Below are positions 26,121 to 33,105 of a stretch of 33,105 bases of DNA, in pieces. Source of the DNA: Bradyrhizobium genosp. SA-3 (GTDB lineage: Bacteria > Pseudomonadota > Alphaproteobacteria > Rhizobiales > Xanthobacteraceae); the NCBI RefSeq assembly GCF_004212635.1, contig NZ_PSRT01000093.1:1-33105 (forward strand), in the 5' to 3' direction. Made by a program: the position numbers and the translations under genes. The first letter of the stretch is position 1. Every line of letters starts with the position of its first letter. Below the pieces are notes generated by a model. That model ran no database searches. It was given only the letters and a program-made list of their open reading frames with translations, and had not been told where the DNA came from.

Positions 26121-26242
26121 CCGGCCGGTTGGAGCACGCCGAGCTGAGCGAGCACGCCCCCCACTGCCCCATGCTCGATCAACAAGGTGCGCGATGCTCC
26201 CAAGTACCGCGCACCGACCAGAGGCGCATTCCAACCGGCCGG
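26121..26242. repeat. nested inverted repeats between phasin and the small Cys protein gene
   Basis: Outer arms CCGGCCGGTTGGA (26121-26133) and TCCAACCGGCCGG (26230-26242) are exact 13-bp complements. Inside lie GGTGCGCG (26186-26193) and CGCGCACC (26208-26215), an 8-bp stem with a 14-base loop. The whole could fold as a branched RNA, act as a 3' structure for the phasin mRNA, or be a small non-autonomous element. Confidence 0.55.
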
Positions 26243-26289
26243 TGCTTTTCTGCAAACCACAACAAAGACAAATCGCAAGGGAGGGCAAC

Positions 26290-26484
26290 ATGGGAATGGT
26301 CATGGTCAAATGTCCGCAAACCGGACTCGCGATTCCCACCGGTATCCAGACTGATCGCGAGAACTTTGGGCGCCGCGCGGTGTTTTTCTCGCGCACCCGT
26401 TGTCCAATCTGCCGCACCGATCACGCGTGGTTTGCGCGGGAAGCCTGGGTCGACGAGCCGGGCATCCGGATCGCGCCGTCATAG
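26290..26484 (+). CDS. small Cys-containing hypothetical protein
   Basis: A 64-residue protein. AGGGAGGG lies six bases before the ATG. It contains CPQTGLAIPTGIQTD and later TRCPICRTDHAWF, giving a lone Cys, then a CxxC plus His; this resembles a small zinc ribbon of the type seen in many short rhizobial proteins. It has no signal peptide. Function is unknown; regulation or protein-protein contact is a guess only. The strong ribosome site and motif support a real gene. Confidence 0.65.
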   Translation: MGMVMVKCPQTGLAIPTGIQTDRENFGRRAVFFSRTRCPICRTDHAWFAREAWVDEPGIRIAPS

Positions 26485-26576
26485 CGGCGGCTCCCGAAAG
26501 TACCCCAACGGCGAACGGCTTTGTTGATCTTGTCTCGGTCCCGGCGGCCTTCAGACGCAAGCTGCATGACCGGCTG

Positions 26577-26714
26577 ATGGATTTCGGCCGGGACACAAGG
26601 TGCGAGACATTCATGAACCTTCTATCGGCGAGCCACGTGTTCCTTACGGTCGCCATCATGAGCGCCACTTTCCTGGCCGAGGTTGGGCTCTTTATTTTCA
26701 TTGGAATGCTTTGA
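26577..26714 (+). CDS. possible short membrane peptide
   Basis: The end of an open frame gives a 45-residue peptide from ATG 26577, or 33 residues from ATG 26613, whose last 30 residues form one hydrophobic helix (FLTVAIMSATFLAEVGLFIF). No good ribosome site is seen for either start. It may be a genuine single-span peptide or the tail of a lost gene. Confidence 0.25.
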   Translation: MDFGRDTRCETFMNLLSASHVFLTVAIMSATFLAEVGLFIFIGML

Positions 26715-26854
26715 AAGGAGCGCGCGATCTGGGCAGCGCGCCGCCGATGCGAGGTCTAGGACTCCGCAAGCTTCAACAGCGGGGGAAAAGCAGACATCAC
26801 CCGAGGTCGCAGAAGGGCCATTTTCGGACTCATGCACCGCGTCAAAGTGAACCC

Positions 26855-26953
26855 TCATTCGATCACCTCATTGGCCTGCAACAGCATCGAGGTCGGTAGA
26901 TCAAGGCCAAGCGCCTCAACTGTCCTCAGGTAGACGTTCAGCTCTGAGGAGTT
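26855..26953 (-). pseudogene. 3' remnant of an ABC-transporter substrate-binding protein gene
   Basis: The minus frame ends in SELNVYLRTVEALGLDLPTS followed by MLLQANEVIE and a stop. This matches the standard C-terminus (FELVINLKTAKALGL...LLARADEVIE) of the ABC_sub_bind substrate-binding proteins that are abundant in Bradyrhizobium. Only about 32 residues remain, and the sequence upstream has no similarity. No other gene is seen between 26715 and 27123. Confidence 0.6.
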
Positions 26954-27123
26954 CCCTCGATCGCGAACCGGGCCGGGCGGTATCAAAGAACCGAAACACG
27001 TTCTCGAGCAGCCTTGCGGGTGGTGCCGAAAGGCGCGATGATGTTGCACCGGGCGCAATACCGGCGAATGTTCAACGAGTGTCCTGCTTCGTCCTGCAGT
27101 TAAGTAAATGCCGGGAGGGGTCG

Positions 27124-28500
27124 ATGGTACACGTTGGCAAGCACGCGGTTGTGGTGGGCGCGGGAATGGGCGGTCTTTTAGCCGCACGCGCTTTGGCGGA
27201 TCATTTCGACGAAGTGACCATACTTGAGCGTGACGCGCTTCCGGATTCGGCTGATACGCGCAAAGGCGTACCGCAAGGACGGCATACGCACGGATTGCTT
27301 GCCCGCGGGCGCGAGGTACTCGAGCAGTCGTTTCCCGGGTTTACTGAGGAAATAATCGCTCAGGGAGCGGTACCTGCGGACATCGTCAACGATGGGCTTT
27401 GGTTCAATTACGGCGTCTATCTTCACAACGCCCCCAGCAAGATGGTTGGGCTCGGGGTGAGCCGACCCACGCTGGAAGGCTTCGTGCGACGGCGGCTCCT
27501 TCAACTACCCAACATTCGGGTGCAGGAGCGTCGTGACGTTGTGGAGCCGGTGTTTGATCGCCCCTCAGGCCGCGTGACCGGTGTTCGCGTCCAGTCAAAA
27601 AATGGCTCAGGCGACAAGGAAACCCTGGAAGCCGATCTCGTCGTTGATACAAGCGGTCGCGGGTCAGCAAGCCCCACATGGCTCAATGCGTTTGGTTTCG
27701 CAAAACCGCCGGAGGAGCAGGTCACTGTCAATCTCGGCTATGTCACCCGCTTCTGTCGTCTCAAGCCCGAACATATGGAGAATTACCTGCATGGCAGGAA
27801 GTTCGTTCTTATGGGAGCGTGCTTGCCTGATTTTCGCTTCGGTGCACTTCTGCCACAGGAGGGCGAACGTTGGACCGTGACATTAGGCGGTTACATGGAC
27901 GATCAAGCACCACTGGATCATGCTGGTTTCCTTGAGTTTGCACGTGGGTTGCAAAAGCCGGAAATATTTAACGTGATCCGGAATGCGGAGCCGCTTACTC
28001 CGCTCACGCCATACAAGTTTGTTTCGAACACACGACGCCACTACGAGAAACTGACTCACTTTCCGGAAGGCTATCTGGTGTATGGCGACGCCTTGTGCAG
28101 CTTCGATCCGGTCTATGGTCAGGGAATGACGGTAGCTTGTGTGGAATCGCTGGCCTTGCGCGAGTGCTTGGCAAAAGGAACACAAGGAATTGCTCGCCGC
28201 TTCTTCCAGATGGCCAGTCGGGTCATTGAAACTCCCTGGCAAATCGCCGTGGGCAGTGATTTGCAAAACCCGCGCGTTGAGGGCAAGCGGACGGCGCAGG
28301 TGCGCTTTGTCAACTGGTACATAGCGAAGTTTTACCGAGCGGCACAACGTGACGCCGCGCTGGCAACCAGGTTCCTGGAAGTGGCCAACCTTATGCAACA
28401 GCCAACCGCGTTGCTAAGCCCAGCGAACGCGCTGAAAGTGTGGAATGGAAGTCGGGACATGCAGCATCCTGACCTTGGTCAGGGGCGCCAAGCCGCCTAG
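27124..28500 (+). CDS. FAD-dependent monooxygenase/oxidoreductase
   Basis: A 458-residue flavoprotein of the group-A monooxygenase/halogenase-like superfamily. Seen: the FAD-binding GAGMGGLLAARAL at 12-24, followed by the second-strand acidic ILERD; VDTSGRGS in the middle; and the second FAD motif YGDALCSFDPVYGQGMT around 318-334 (GD...P). GGGAGGGG lies three bases before the ATG, a very strong ribosome site. There are no membrane segments. It stands alone, with a decayed ABC gene upstream. Substrates of relatives include aromatic or polyprenyl-like compounds; the true substrate is unknown. The family is certain, the reaction is not. Confidence 0.82.
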   Translation: MVHVGKHAVVVGAGMGGLLAARALADHFDEVTILERDALPDSADTRKGVPQGRHTHGLLARGREVLEQSFPGFTEEIIAQGAVPADIVNDGLWFNYGVYLHNAPSKMVGLGVSRPTLEGFVRRRLLQLPNIRVQERRDVVEPVFDRPSGRVTGVRVQSKNGSGDKETLEADLVVDTSGRGSASPTWLNAFGFAKPPEEQVTVNLGYVTRFCRLKPEHMENYLHGRKFVLMGACLPDFRFGALLPQEGERWTVTLGGYMDDQAPLDHAGFLEFARGLQKPEIFNVIRNAEPLTPLTPYKFVSNTRRHYEKLTHFPEGYLVYGDALCSFDPVYGQGMTVACVESLALRECLAKGTQGIARRFFQMASRVIETPWQIAVGSDLQNPRVEGKRTAQVRFVNWYIAKFYRAAQRDAALATRFLEVANLMQQPTALLSPANALKVWNGSRDMQHPDLGQGRQAA

Positions 28501-28879
28501 CCACGGTGGCGACATGTCTCAATCGACACCCTTTAAGCGCTCAGCCAATAGCATCGCGAGGCGTTAGTACTCAATCTCAATGCGCGGTGCGGTCCCGGTA
28601 GGTTGCGTAAGCGCGTTTGCAACTGCGTGGCGACGGCAGCGAAGTACGCATCCGTCCCGAGTGGGCGGTCTTGGTGCGCGCCGCCCCGGGGAGGCGAGTG
28701 GCCCATGTCGCAAGTGGGTCAACCGCGTCGGTTTGGCTCTCGGATGCGAACTTCCGGCCTACCCCTGTGAACCGACATGTAGCTGCACTGCGTCAACGGA
28801 AGCGATAGGCCGGGAGCGGACATTCCATACTGCGCGGTTGACGGGATTAAAATGAGATCGGCATTTCCCCGGCACGCAA
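28501..28879. other. gap between convergent genes
   Basis: No gene is supported. The region around 28740-28840 resembles the short repetitive, non-coding sequences with GGAGCGGACATT that generate spurious small proteins in many Bradyrhizobium genomes; this is from memory and not verified. CCACGGTGG at 28501-28509 is a small palindrome just after the oxidoreductase gene. Confidence 0.3.
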
Positions 28880-30454
28880 TCACGGGGGTAGGCCCATGAT
28901 GCGGCAAGCTCGCGCTATCCTTTCGATGTGTTCCTGCTTGTAAATTCTAGCGAGCTTGGGAACGAGTGTAGAGACGCGCAGAGCCGGTTTCGCTTGCAGC
29001 AGGCGCGCCCCGATCATCCGGGCTTCCTCAACCCTTCCAGACATTGCCTGGCATATCGCCAGAATAAATTGTCCGTTTAGATAGTTGGGCCGGTGCAGCA
29101 CAGCCGACTTGCCCCATGATGACCCTTCCTCGTATCGACCTGTCAAGAAATGCGCAACCGCTATTCCGGTCTGCATCAGAAAAAGAAACGGATCCATGGG
29201 GCTTAAACGCACCCCGGCATGGAATTGCTTGAGCGCCGCCTCTATTTCGCCGCGGCGTATGTGTTCCCAGCCAATAGTGTACCGTGCGACAGCCAGATTG
29301 GGGTTAAGCTCATGCGCTCGGAAGACGAGGGCCACGCCATCGTCTATCTCATACAGTACAGCGGCAATTGCCTGCCCAACCCTCACGAGTACAGTCGGAT
29401 CATCCTTATCGAGCTCAATGGCGCGACTTGCCAATCGTCGGGTGTCGTTAAATTCTTGATCCGCGTCGATCGTCCAGCCGAAGACCTTTCGTTGCAGATA
29501 ACAATAAGCACCAAGCGCGTATACTGCGGCCAATCCGGGATCGATCTCGACAGCAAGCCGGGTCAGTCTGAGGGCTTCAATGTTTTGTTCGCGGGTGAAT
29601 TGATAGAAGCTCGAGAGTGCACGAAGATAGTAGTCGTAGGCCTGAAGATTTTCGGTTGGCTTGCGTTTTGCGCGCTCTATCTCGGCCCGCTCCAATTGAG
29701 GAAAGAGTGCGCCAATCACGCTGCTCGTCACTTGGTCCTGCAGATCGAAGATATCGTTGAGTTGGCTGTCGAAGCGGTCCGCCCAAAGATGGGCGCCCGT
29801 CGTGGCCTCGATCAACTGCCCGGGAATGCGAACTCGGTCGCCGGATTTGCGCACACTGCCTTCGAGTACATACCGGACGCCTAGCTCGCGCCCGACCTGC
29901 CTGACGTCGATAGCCTGGCCCTTATAGATAAAAGAGGATTGTCGCGCGATGACGAACAGCGATTTAGACCGTGAAAGGCCGGTGATGATATCCTCAACCA
30001 TGCCATCGGCGAAATACTCCTGCTCCGGATCCGAGCTCAGGTTAGTGAATGGGAGAACGGCCAACGACGGCTTGTCGAGGACCGGGAGGGTGGGTTTTGG
30101 CGCTTCCCTGTCGGCTTCGATGACCGGCAAGGTAGAGGCGCTGTGAGCTTCCTGTACCGCACCAATAAAGCGGAAGCCCTTCCTCGGCAGGGTCTTAATG
30201 AGCCGCTGCTTTTCGCCGGAATCGCCGATCGCCGATCGAGCTGCATTTAGGCGGGTCGTCAGGGCTGCATCGGAGACGACGCGCCCGTCCCATATGGCCT
30301 TGATGAGGTCATCCTTGCTGACGACGCGCTCTCTGTTGTTGATCAGGTAGGCGAGGAGGTCGAACACCTGAGGCGCGAGGGGGACGAAATCAGCCCCGCG
30401 ATGCAGCTCCCGCCGGTCAGTGTCGAATACGTACTCCTCGAAGAGGTAGCGCAA
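28880..30454 (-). CDS. winged-helix transcriptional regulator with TolB-like and TPR regions
   Basis: A 524-residue protein. Residues 1-100 form an OmpR/PhoB-type DNA-binding winged helix (FDTDRRELHRGADFVPLAPQ, then KTLPRKGFRFIG). Next is a TolB-like segment (KPSLAVLPFTNLSSDPEQEY, then FADGMVEDIITGLSRSKSL), as in the many CadC/adenylate-cyclase-associated regulators of Bradyrhizobium, and the C-terminal half is a set of TPR-like helices for protein contacts. The start is probably TTG at 30454, with GGAG seven bases upstream, which gives the usual family start (xRYLFEEYVFDTDRREL); the open frame extends to 30706 without similarity. No membrane segment. It is divergent from the DUF1127 gene, 156 bases away, and may control it. 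Signal and targets unknown. Confidence 0.8.
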   Translation of the reverse strand: MRYLFEEYVFDTDRRELHRGADFVPLAPQVFDLLAYLINNRERVVSKDDLIKAIWDGRVVSDAALTTRLNAARSAIGDSGEKQRLIKTLPRKGFRFIGAVQEAHSASTLPVIEADREAPKPTLPVLDKPSLAVLPFTNLSSDPEQEYFADGMVEDIITGLSRSKSLFVIARQSSFIYKGQAIDVRQVGRELGVRYVLEGSVRKSGDRVRIPGQLIEATTGAHLWADRFDSQLNDIFDLQDQVTSSVIGALFPQLERAEIERAKRKPTENLQAYDYYLRALSSFYQFTREQNIEALRLTRLAVEIDPGLAAVYALGAYCYLQRKVFGWTIDADQEFNDTRRLASRAIELDKDDPTVLVRVGQAIAAVLYEIDDGVALVFRAHELNPNLAVARYTIGWEHIRRGEIEAALKQFHAGVRLSPMDPFLFLMQTGIAVAHFLTGRYEEGSSWGKSAVLHRPNYLNGQFILAICQAMSGRVEEARMIGARLLQAKPALRVSTLVPKLARIYKQEHIERIARACRIMGLPP

Positions 30455-30610
30455 GCTGCCACTCCGCAAAAAGATCTGCGCCGCACAGAGGCGTCGCCTC
30501 GATTCAAAAGAAATAAGCCGTCGGTAAGGAAAATGTAAGCCGCACGTCAAGCGTGTCCGACGGCATCCTGGCACGCTCACTCGGCAGAAACAAGCCGAGG
30601 GGAGCTGCCG

Positions 30611-31531
30611 GTGAGCACGACTTACGGCACCAGGAGGCTGCGACGGGCTGCCGCACCAACGGGTCAAGTCGGCGCCCTTTTCAAGGGCTTCTGGAGTGCA
30701 TTTCAAGAATGGCGCGCACGCCGGATTGTCCGAGCAACCCTACTTGGTCTTAGCGACCGGGAGCTGGCGGATATCGGTACGACTCGGGGCGAGATCGACT
30801 ACGTCGCGTCGCAGCGAAGCATCGTGAGGCAATATCGTACGACAGATCGATACGACGCCGGCACGCTTCTTCTCTTGTTGCTCTGCACCGCGCTTAACTT
30901 CGTACCGGTATACGGAGCCAAAGCGCAATGTACAGCGCAGGACGTTTTGCGCAATCGCCTGTTGCTTAGTACGGCCGCGGCGGCTCCCGACCCGCAGGAT
31001 CCGATTAGCTCCGCCGCCGATGTTCCAATCTGGAAGACGATTGCAATAGGGACGTTCAGGGATCCGGTCGCGCTTCGCGACGCAATGAGCGCAATGGGTT
31101 GCGGCGTCGGAAACTCGGCCGCGGAGGTCCTTGCTCGACCAGCCTTCACAGTGAGCGGCAACAAGGCCGACCTCGATCTCGTTATCGTCTCGGCGGCCCA
31201 ACTCGGGATTCAGAGCGAGACGGTACCGCTACGGAAAATGTATGCGCACGCACAACGACGGGGTCTCGGCCTCGCACCCGCCGAAGTCGCTCCGCAACTC
31301 CGGCTTCAGTATTTGGATCAACCAATCGGAGAGTTCCTCATTATCGCGATGGAGCCGATTCGGACGTGGTCGGATGATCCGGTCATCTTGACGGTGGCCA
31401 ACGGCGGTGCAGGGCTCATTCTCATTGGTCAGGATGGCCACGACGATTCCGAAGTCCCAGCAATGTCCCGTTTTGTATTCGTGCGGCCCCATGACAACGC
31501 GCCTGCGGAAGCAGCACTCCTCCATGACTAA
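30611..31531 (+). CDS. DUF1127-containing protein with unknown C-terminal domain
   Basis: A 306-residue protein from a GTG preceded by GGGGAG. Residues 20-70 resemble DUF1127 (FQEWRARRIVRATLLGLSDR ending in ELADIG), a short Arg-rich motif that normally makes up an entire 50-70 residue protein and in known cases binds RNA or affects small-molecule metabolism. A hydrophobic stretch follows (TLLLLLLCTALNFVPVYGA, near 85-103) that could be a membrane anchor, placing the remaining 200 residues in the periplasm. That part matches no family I know; it has one Cys pair (Cys109 and the one in MGCGVG) and a possible beta-rich end. The fusion is unusual. It diverges from the regulator gene. Confidence 0.65.
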   Translation: MSTTYGTRRLRRAAAPTGQVGALFKGFWSAFQEWRARRIVRATLLGLSDRELADIGTTRGEIDYVASQRSIVRQYRTTDRYDAGTLLLLLLCTALNFVPVYGAKAQCTAQDVLRNRLLLSTAAAAPDPQDPISSAADVPIWKTIAIGTFRDPVALRDAMSAMGCGVGNSAAEVLARPAFTVSGNKADLDLVIVSAAQLGIQSETVPLRKMYAHAQRRGLGLAPAEVAPQLRLQYLDQPIGEFLIIAMEPIRTWSDDPVILTVANGGAGLILIGQDGHDDSEVPAMSRFVFVRPHDNAPAEAALLHD

Positions 31532-31576
31532 CCTTCTAGACCTTCGTTGTGGGCACCGACCCTGATGGAGACTCCA

Positions 31577-32473
31577 ATGCTTCGCCTGCTCGTTAATTTG
31601 GCCGCAGCGTCCTATATGTTGATCAGCGTTGACGCCGCCCATTCAGACGATGTCAAGCGCGTCACTGCAAACGGGGCTGAGCTTTACTATGTGGAAGTAG
31701 GTCAGGGCGAGCCGGTCATATTCGTCCACGGCGGGCTCCAAGACTACCGAATGTGGCTGGCACATCTTCCCAAGTTCGCTGATCGCTATCGGGCGATCGC
31801 CTATAGCCGCCGCAACCACTTCCCAAATGAGGCAAACCCCGAGGGCATGCCGGATGGCGCCGCGGATGCGCACGGCGAGGATCTTGCCGCGTTTGTGCGG
31901 GCTCTAGGCTTGTCGAAGGTCCGCGTCGTTGCGCATTCGTCCGGCGCGCATGCGGCGCTGTTCTTTGCCGCCATACGGCCGGAAATGGTGGTCAGCCTGA
32001 CGCTCAACGAACCACCGGCGACTGGAATCCTGGCCGGCGTTCCCGGCGTCGACGACATGTTGAAAGAGTGGGACAATGCCCAGGCGCCGGCAGGGCAGGC
32101 AGTTAAGGCAGGCGACGTGAAAGCCGGCATACCGCTGTTCGTGAATGCTGTCGGCGGACCGGGCGCCTATGAACGTCGTTCCAATGCCGACCAGGAGATG
32201 AACTTCGACAACGTGGCGTCATTTCAAGCCGACGCCACAACGAAACGCCCGAGGCCAGTGTTCACATGCGAAATGGCCAAGTCGATCAGTGCGCCAACGC
32301 TTTTGTCCAATGGTGAGCGAAGTCCTAAGTTCTTCTATCGAATTTTCGACCAGCTAGAGACCTGCCTACCAAACCGCGAGAGGATCATCATTGTCGGAAG
32401 TTCGCACACCGTGCCTGCAGAAGCTCCTGACGCGTACGATCAGGCTGTTCTTACGTTTATGGGCAAACATTAG
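31577..32473 (+). CDS. secreted alpha/beta hydrolase
   Basis: A 298-residue alpha/beta-hydrolase fold enzyme. ATG 31577 has GGAG six bases before it and gives a signal peptide (MLRLLVNLAAASYMLISVDA, cleavage near AHS), so export to the periplasm is expected; earlier in-frame starts at 31547 and 31565 are less likely. The oxyanion-region HGGLQDYRMW is at 51-60. The nucleophile elbow is AHSSGA at 119-124, with Ser121 as likely nucleophile (Ala replaces the first Gly of GxSxG). The catalytic His is probably the one in SSHTVPAEAP near the end. Substrate unknown (ester, lactone or amide). It follows the DUF1127 gene by 45 bases in the same direction and may be co-transcribed. Confidence 0.8.
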   Translation: MLRLLVNLAAASYMLISVDAAHSDDVKRVTANGAELYYVEVGQGEPVIFVHGGLQDYRMWLAHLPKFADRYRAIAYSRRNHFPNEANPEGMPDGAADAHGEDLAAFVRALGLSKVRVVAHSSGAHAALFFAAIRPEMVVSLTLNEPPATGILAGVPGVDDMLKEWDNAQAPAGQAVKAGDVKAGIPLFVNAVGGPGAYERRSNADQEMNFDNVASFQADATTKRPRPVFTCEMAKSISAPTLLSNGERSPKFFYRIFDQLETCLPNRERIIIVGSSHTVPAEAPDAYDQAVLTFMGKH

Positions 32474-32829
32474 CGCCGTAAGTCCGGTCTGGGTCAGGAG
32501 CGTCGGTTTGACAAACGGCTCGGCACTTCGGTTTTGTCCCGATCAGCAGACCATTTTAGGAGCCAAGCCGAACTTCGCCATCGGCCAGTTGCGGACATCC
32601 CCATGCCGACGTGGTGATACCGCAAATTCCTCTACTGGCTCTCCGGCCAGGAACACCAGATAACCCGATATAGTTGACGACTAAGACGGCGGTCCTCCGT
32701 GCCGTTCCAATTTGGCTTGCCGGTACGGCGCAGCGGGCGCATCCTGATTACCGAACTGTCAGCTTCGGGCGCCAATCAGGCTCGCTAGGGACACAAGGCA
32801 GGTCCACACCCGCAAGGAAGGAGGGAATC
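32474..32829. other. gap with no recognised gene
   Basis: No gene is seen on either strand; frames are short and lack starts with ribosome sites. CTGGCTCTCCGGCCAG at 32635-32650 is an imperfect palindrome that might help terminate the hydrolase mRNA. Confidence 0.35.
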
Positions 32830-33105
32830 ATGAAGCAGAGGCATTTAAGTATCGCTGTGCTCGTCGGTGCGGTCTTCCTTGCGCTGCCGATGACCGGTGG
32901 CGCACAGATTCTCGTGTCCGGCAACGACGAGAAGGTCTTGTGGGACGACGCCGGCAAGACGGTCTACCTGCCGCCCGGCAAGGATACGATCTCCTTCATC
33001 GACATCGGCGACCGTGAGAACCCGAAGATCCTGACGAGCATTGCACTCGAGAACAGCATCTTTGGGCCGCCGACCAATCTTGCCGTGCATCCAAGCGGTG
33101 AGATC
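32830..33105 (+). CDS. secreted beta-propeller-like protein, 3' end cut by window
   Basis: The first 92 residues of a longer gene. GGAGGGA lies just before the ATG at 32830. A signal peptide (MKQRHLSIAVLVGAVFLALP, cleavage near GGAQ) is clear. The mature part starts VSGNDEKVLWDDAGKTVYLP, then ISFIDIGDRENPKILTSI, resembling the blades of YncE/LVIVD-type seven-bladed propellers that carry a D-x-x-D-P-like turn and 'ID...P.I' repeats. A periplasmic binding, lactonase-like or quinoprotein-related role is possible. It continues past the window, so length and domains remain open. Confidence 0.65.
   Translation, partial: MKQRHLSIAVLVGAVFLALPMTGGAQILVSGNDEKVLWDDAGKTVYLPPGKDTISFIDIGDRENPKILTSIALENSIFGPPTNLAVHPSGEI

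Noticed and set aside
30584..30602. TGGCACGCTCACTCGGC upstream of the DUF1127 gene
   Set aside because: The GC is two bases out of register with the GG.

Overview
The window looks like part of the symbiosis island of a nodulating Bradyrhizobium or a close relative. The evidence is a groES-groEL operon with a sigma-54 (RpoN) -24/-12 promoter and an upstream NifA-type TGT-N10-ACA site, an FkbM-type methyltransferase beside it that fits the Nod-factor gene noeI, a phasin, many decayed insertion sequences, a broken conjugation gene (traG/virD4) and long gene-poor gaps. The genus is inferred from gene content and protein style, not from a database search.

Layout. (1) 2-5858, + strand: a tightly packed operon with an MFS exporter (cut by the window start), an ornithine/lysine-type N-hydroxylase, a small cupin, a DAO-family FAD oxidoreductase, an alanine-racemase-like PLP enzyme and a class I methyltransferase-like protein. 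Three of the junctions are stop/start overlaps or nearly touching. It reads as a small specialised-metabolite pathway; the N-hydroxylase + cupin + DAO oxidase combination recalls the enzymes that make hydrazine (N-N) bonds. (2) 6341-8009, - strand: an acyl-CoA dehydrogenase convergent with that operon. (3) 8100-12140: IS630 remnants, a large outer-membrane beta-barrel gene with its own NifA/sigma-54 promoter, and a frameshifted traG/virD4 remnant. (4) 12063-15150: a NifA site and sigma-54 promoter followed by two overlapping M16 peptidase genes, one with the HxxEH zinc motif and one without. (5) 15151-19340: small genes, IS remnants, and a GH51 arabinofuranosidase gene broken by one stop codon. 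(6) 19280-23161: groESL with terminator and promoter, then the noeI-like gene on the other strand. (7) 23162-25238: a decayed small gene and a degenerate IS1182-type element with perfect 18-bp terminal inverted repeats. (8) 25606-28500: phasin, a Cys-rich small protein, an ABC-transporter gene remnant and an FAD-dependent oxidoreductase. (9) 28880-33105: a winged-helix/TPR regulator, a divergent DUF1127-containing protein, a secreted alpha/beta hydrolase and the start of a secreted beta-propeller-like protein.

How it fits together. Three separate transcription units (outer-membrane barrel, M16 peptidase pair, groESL) each carry a GG-N10-GC sigma-54 core with a TGT-N10-ACA NifA site 45-105 bp further upstream. 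They should therefore switch on together in low-oxygen, nitrogen-fixing bacteroids. groESL control of this kind is known in Bradyrhizobium (groESL3); I infer the other two from sequence. The most original candidates are the first operon (possible N-N or N-hydroxylated product) and the NifA-driven envelope/peptidase set.
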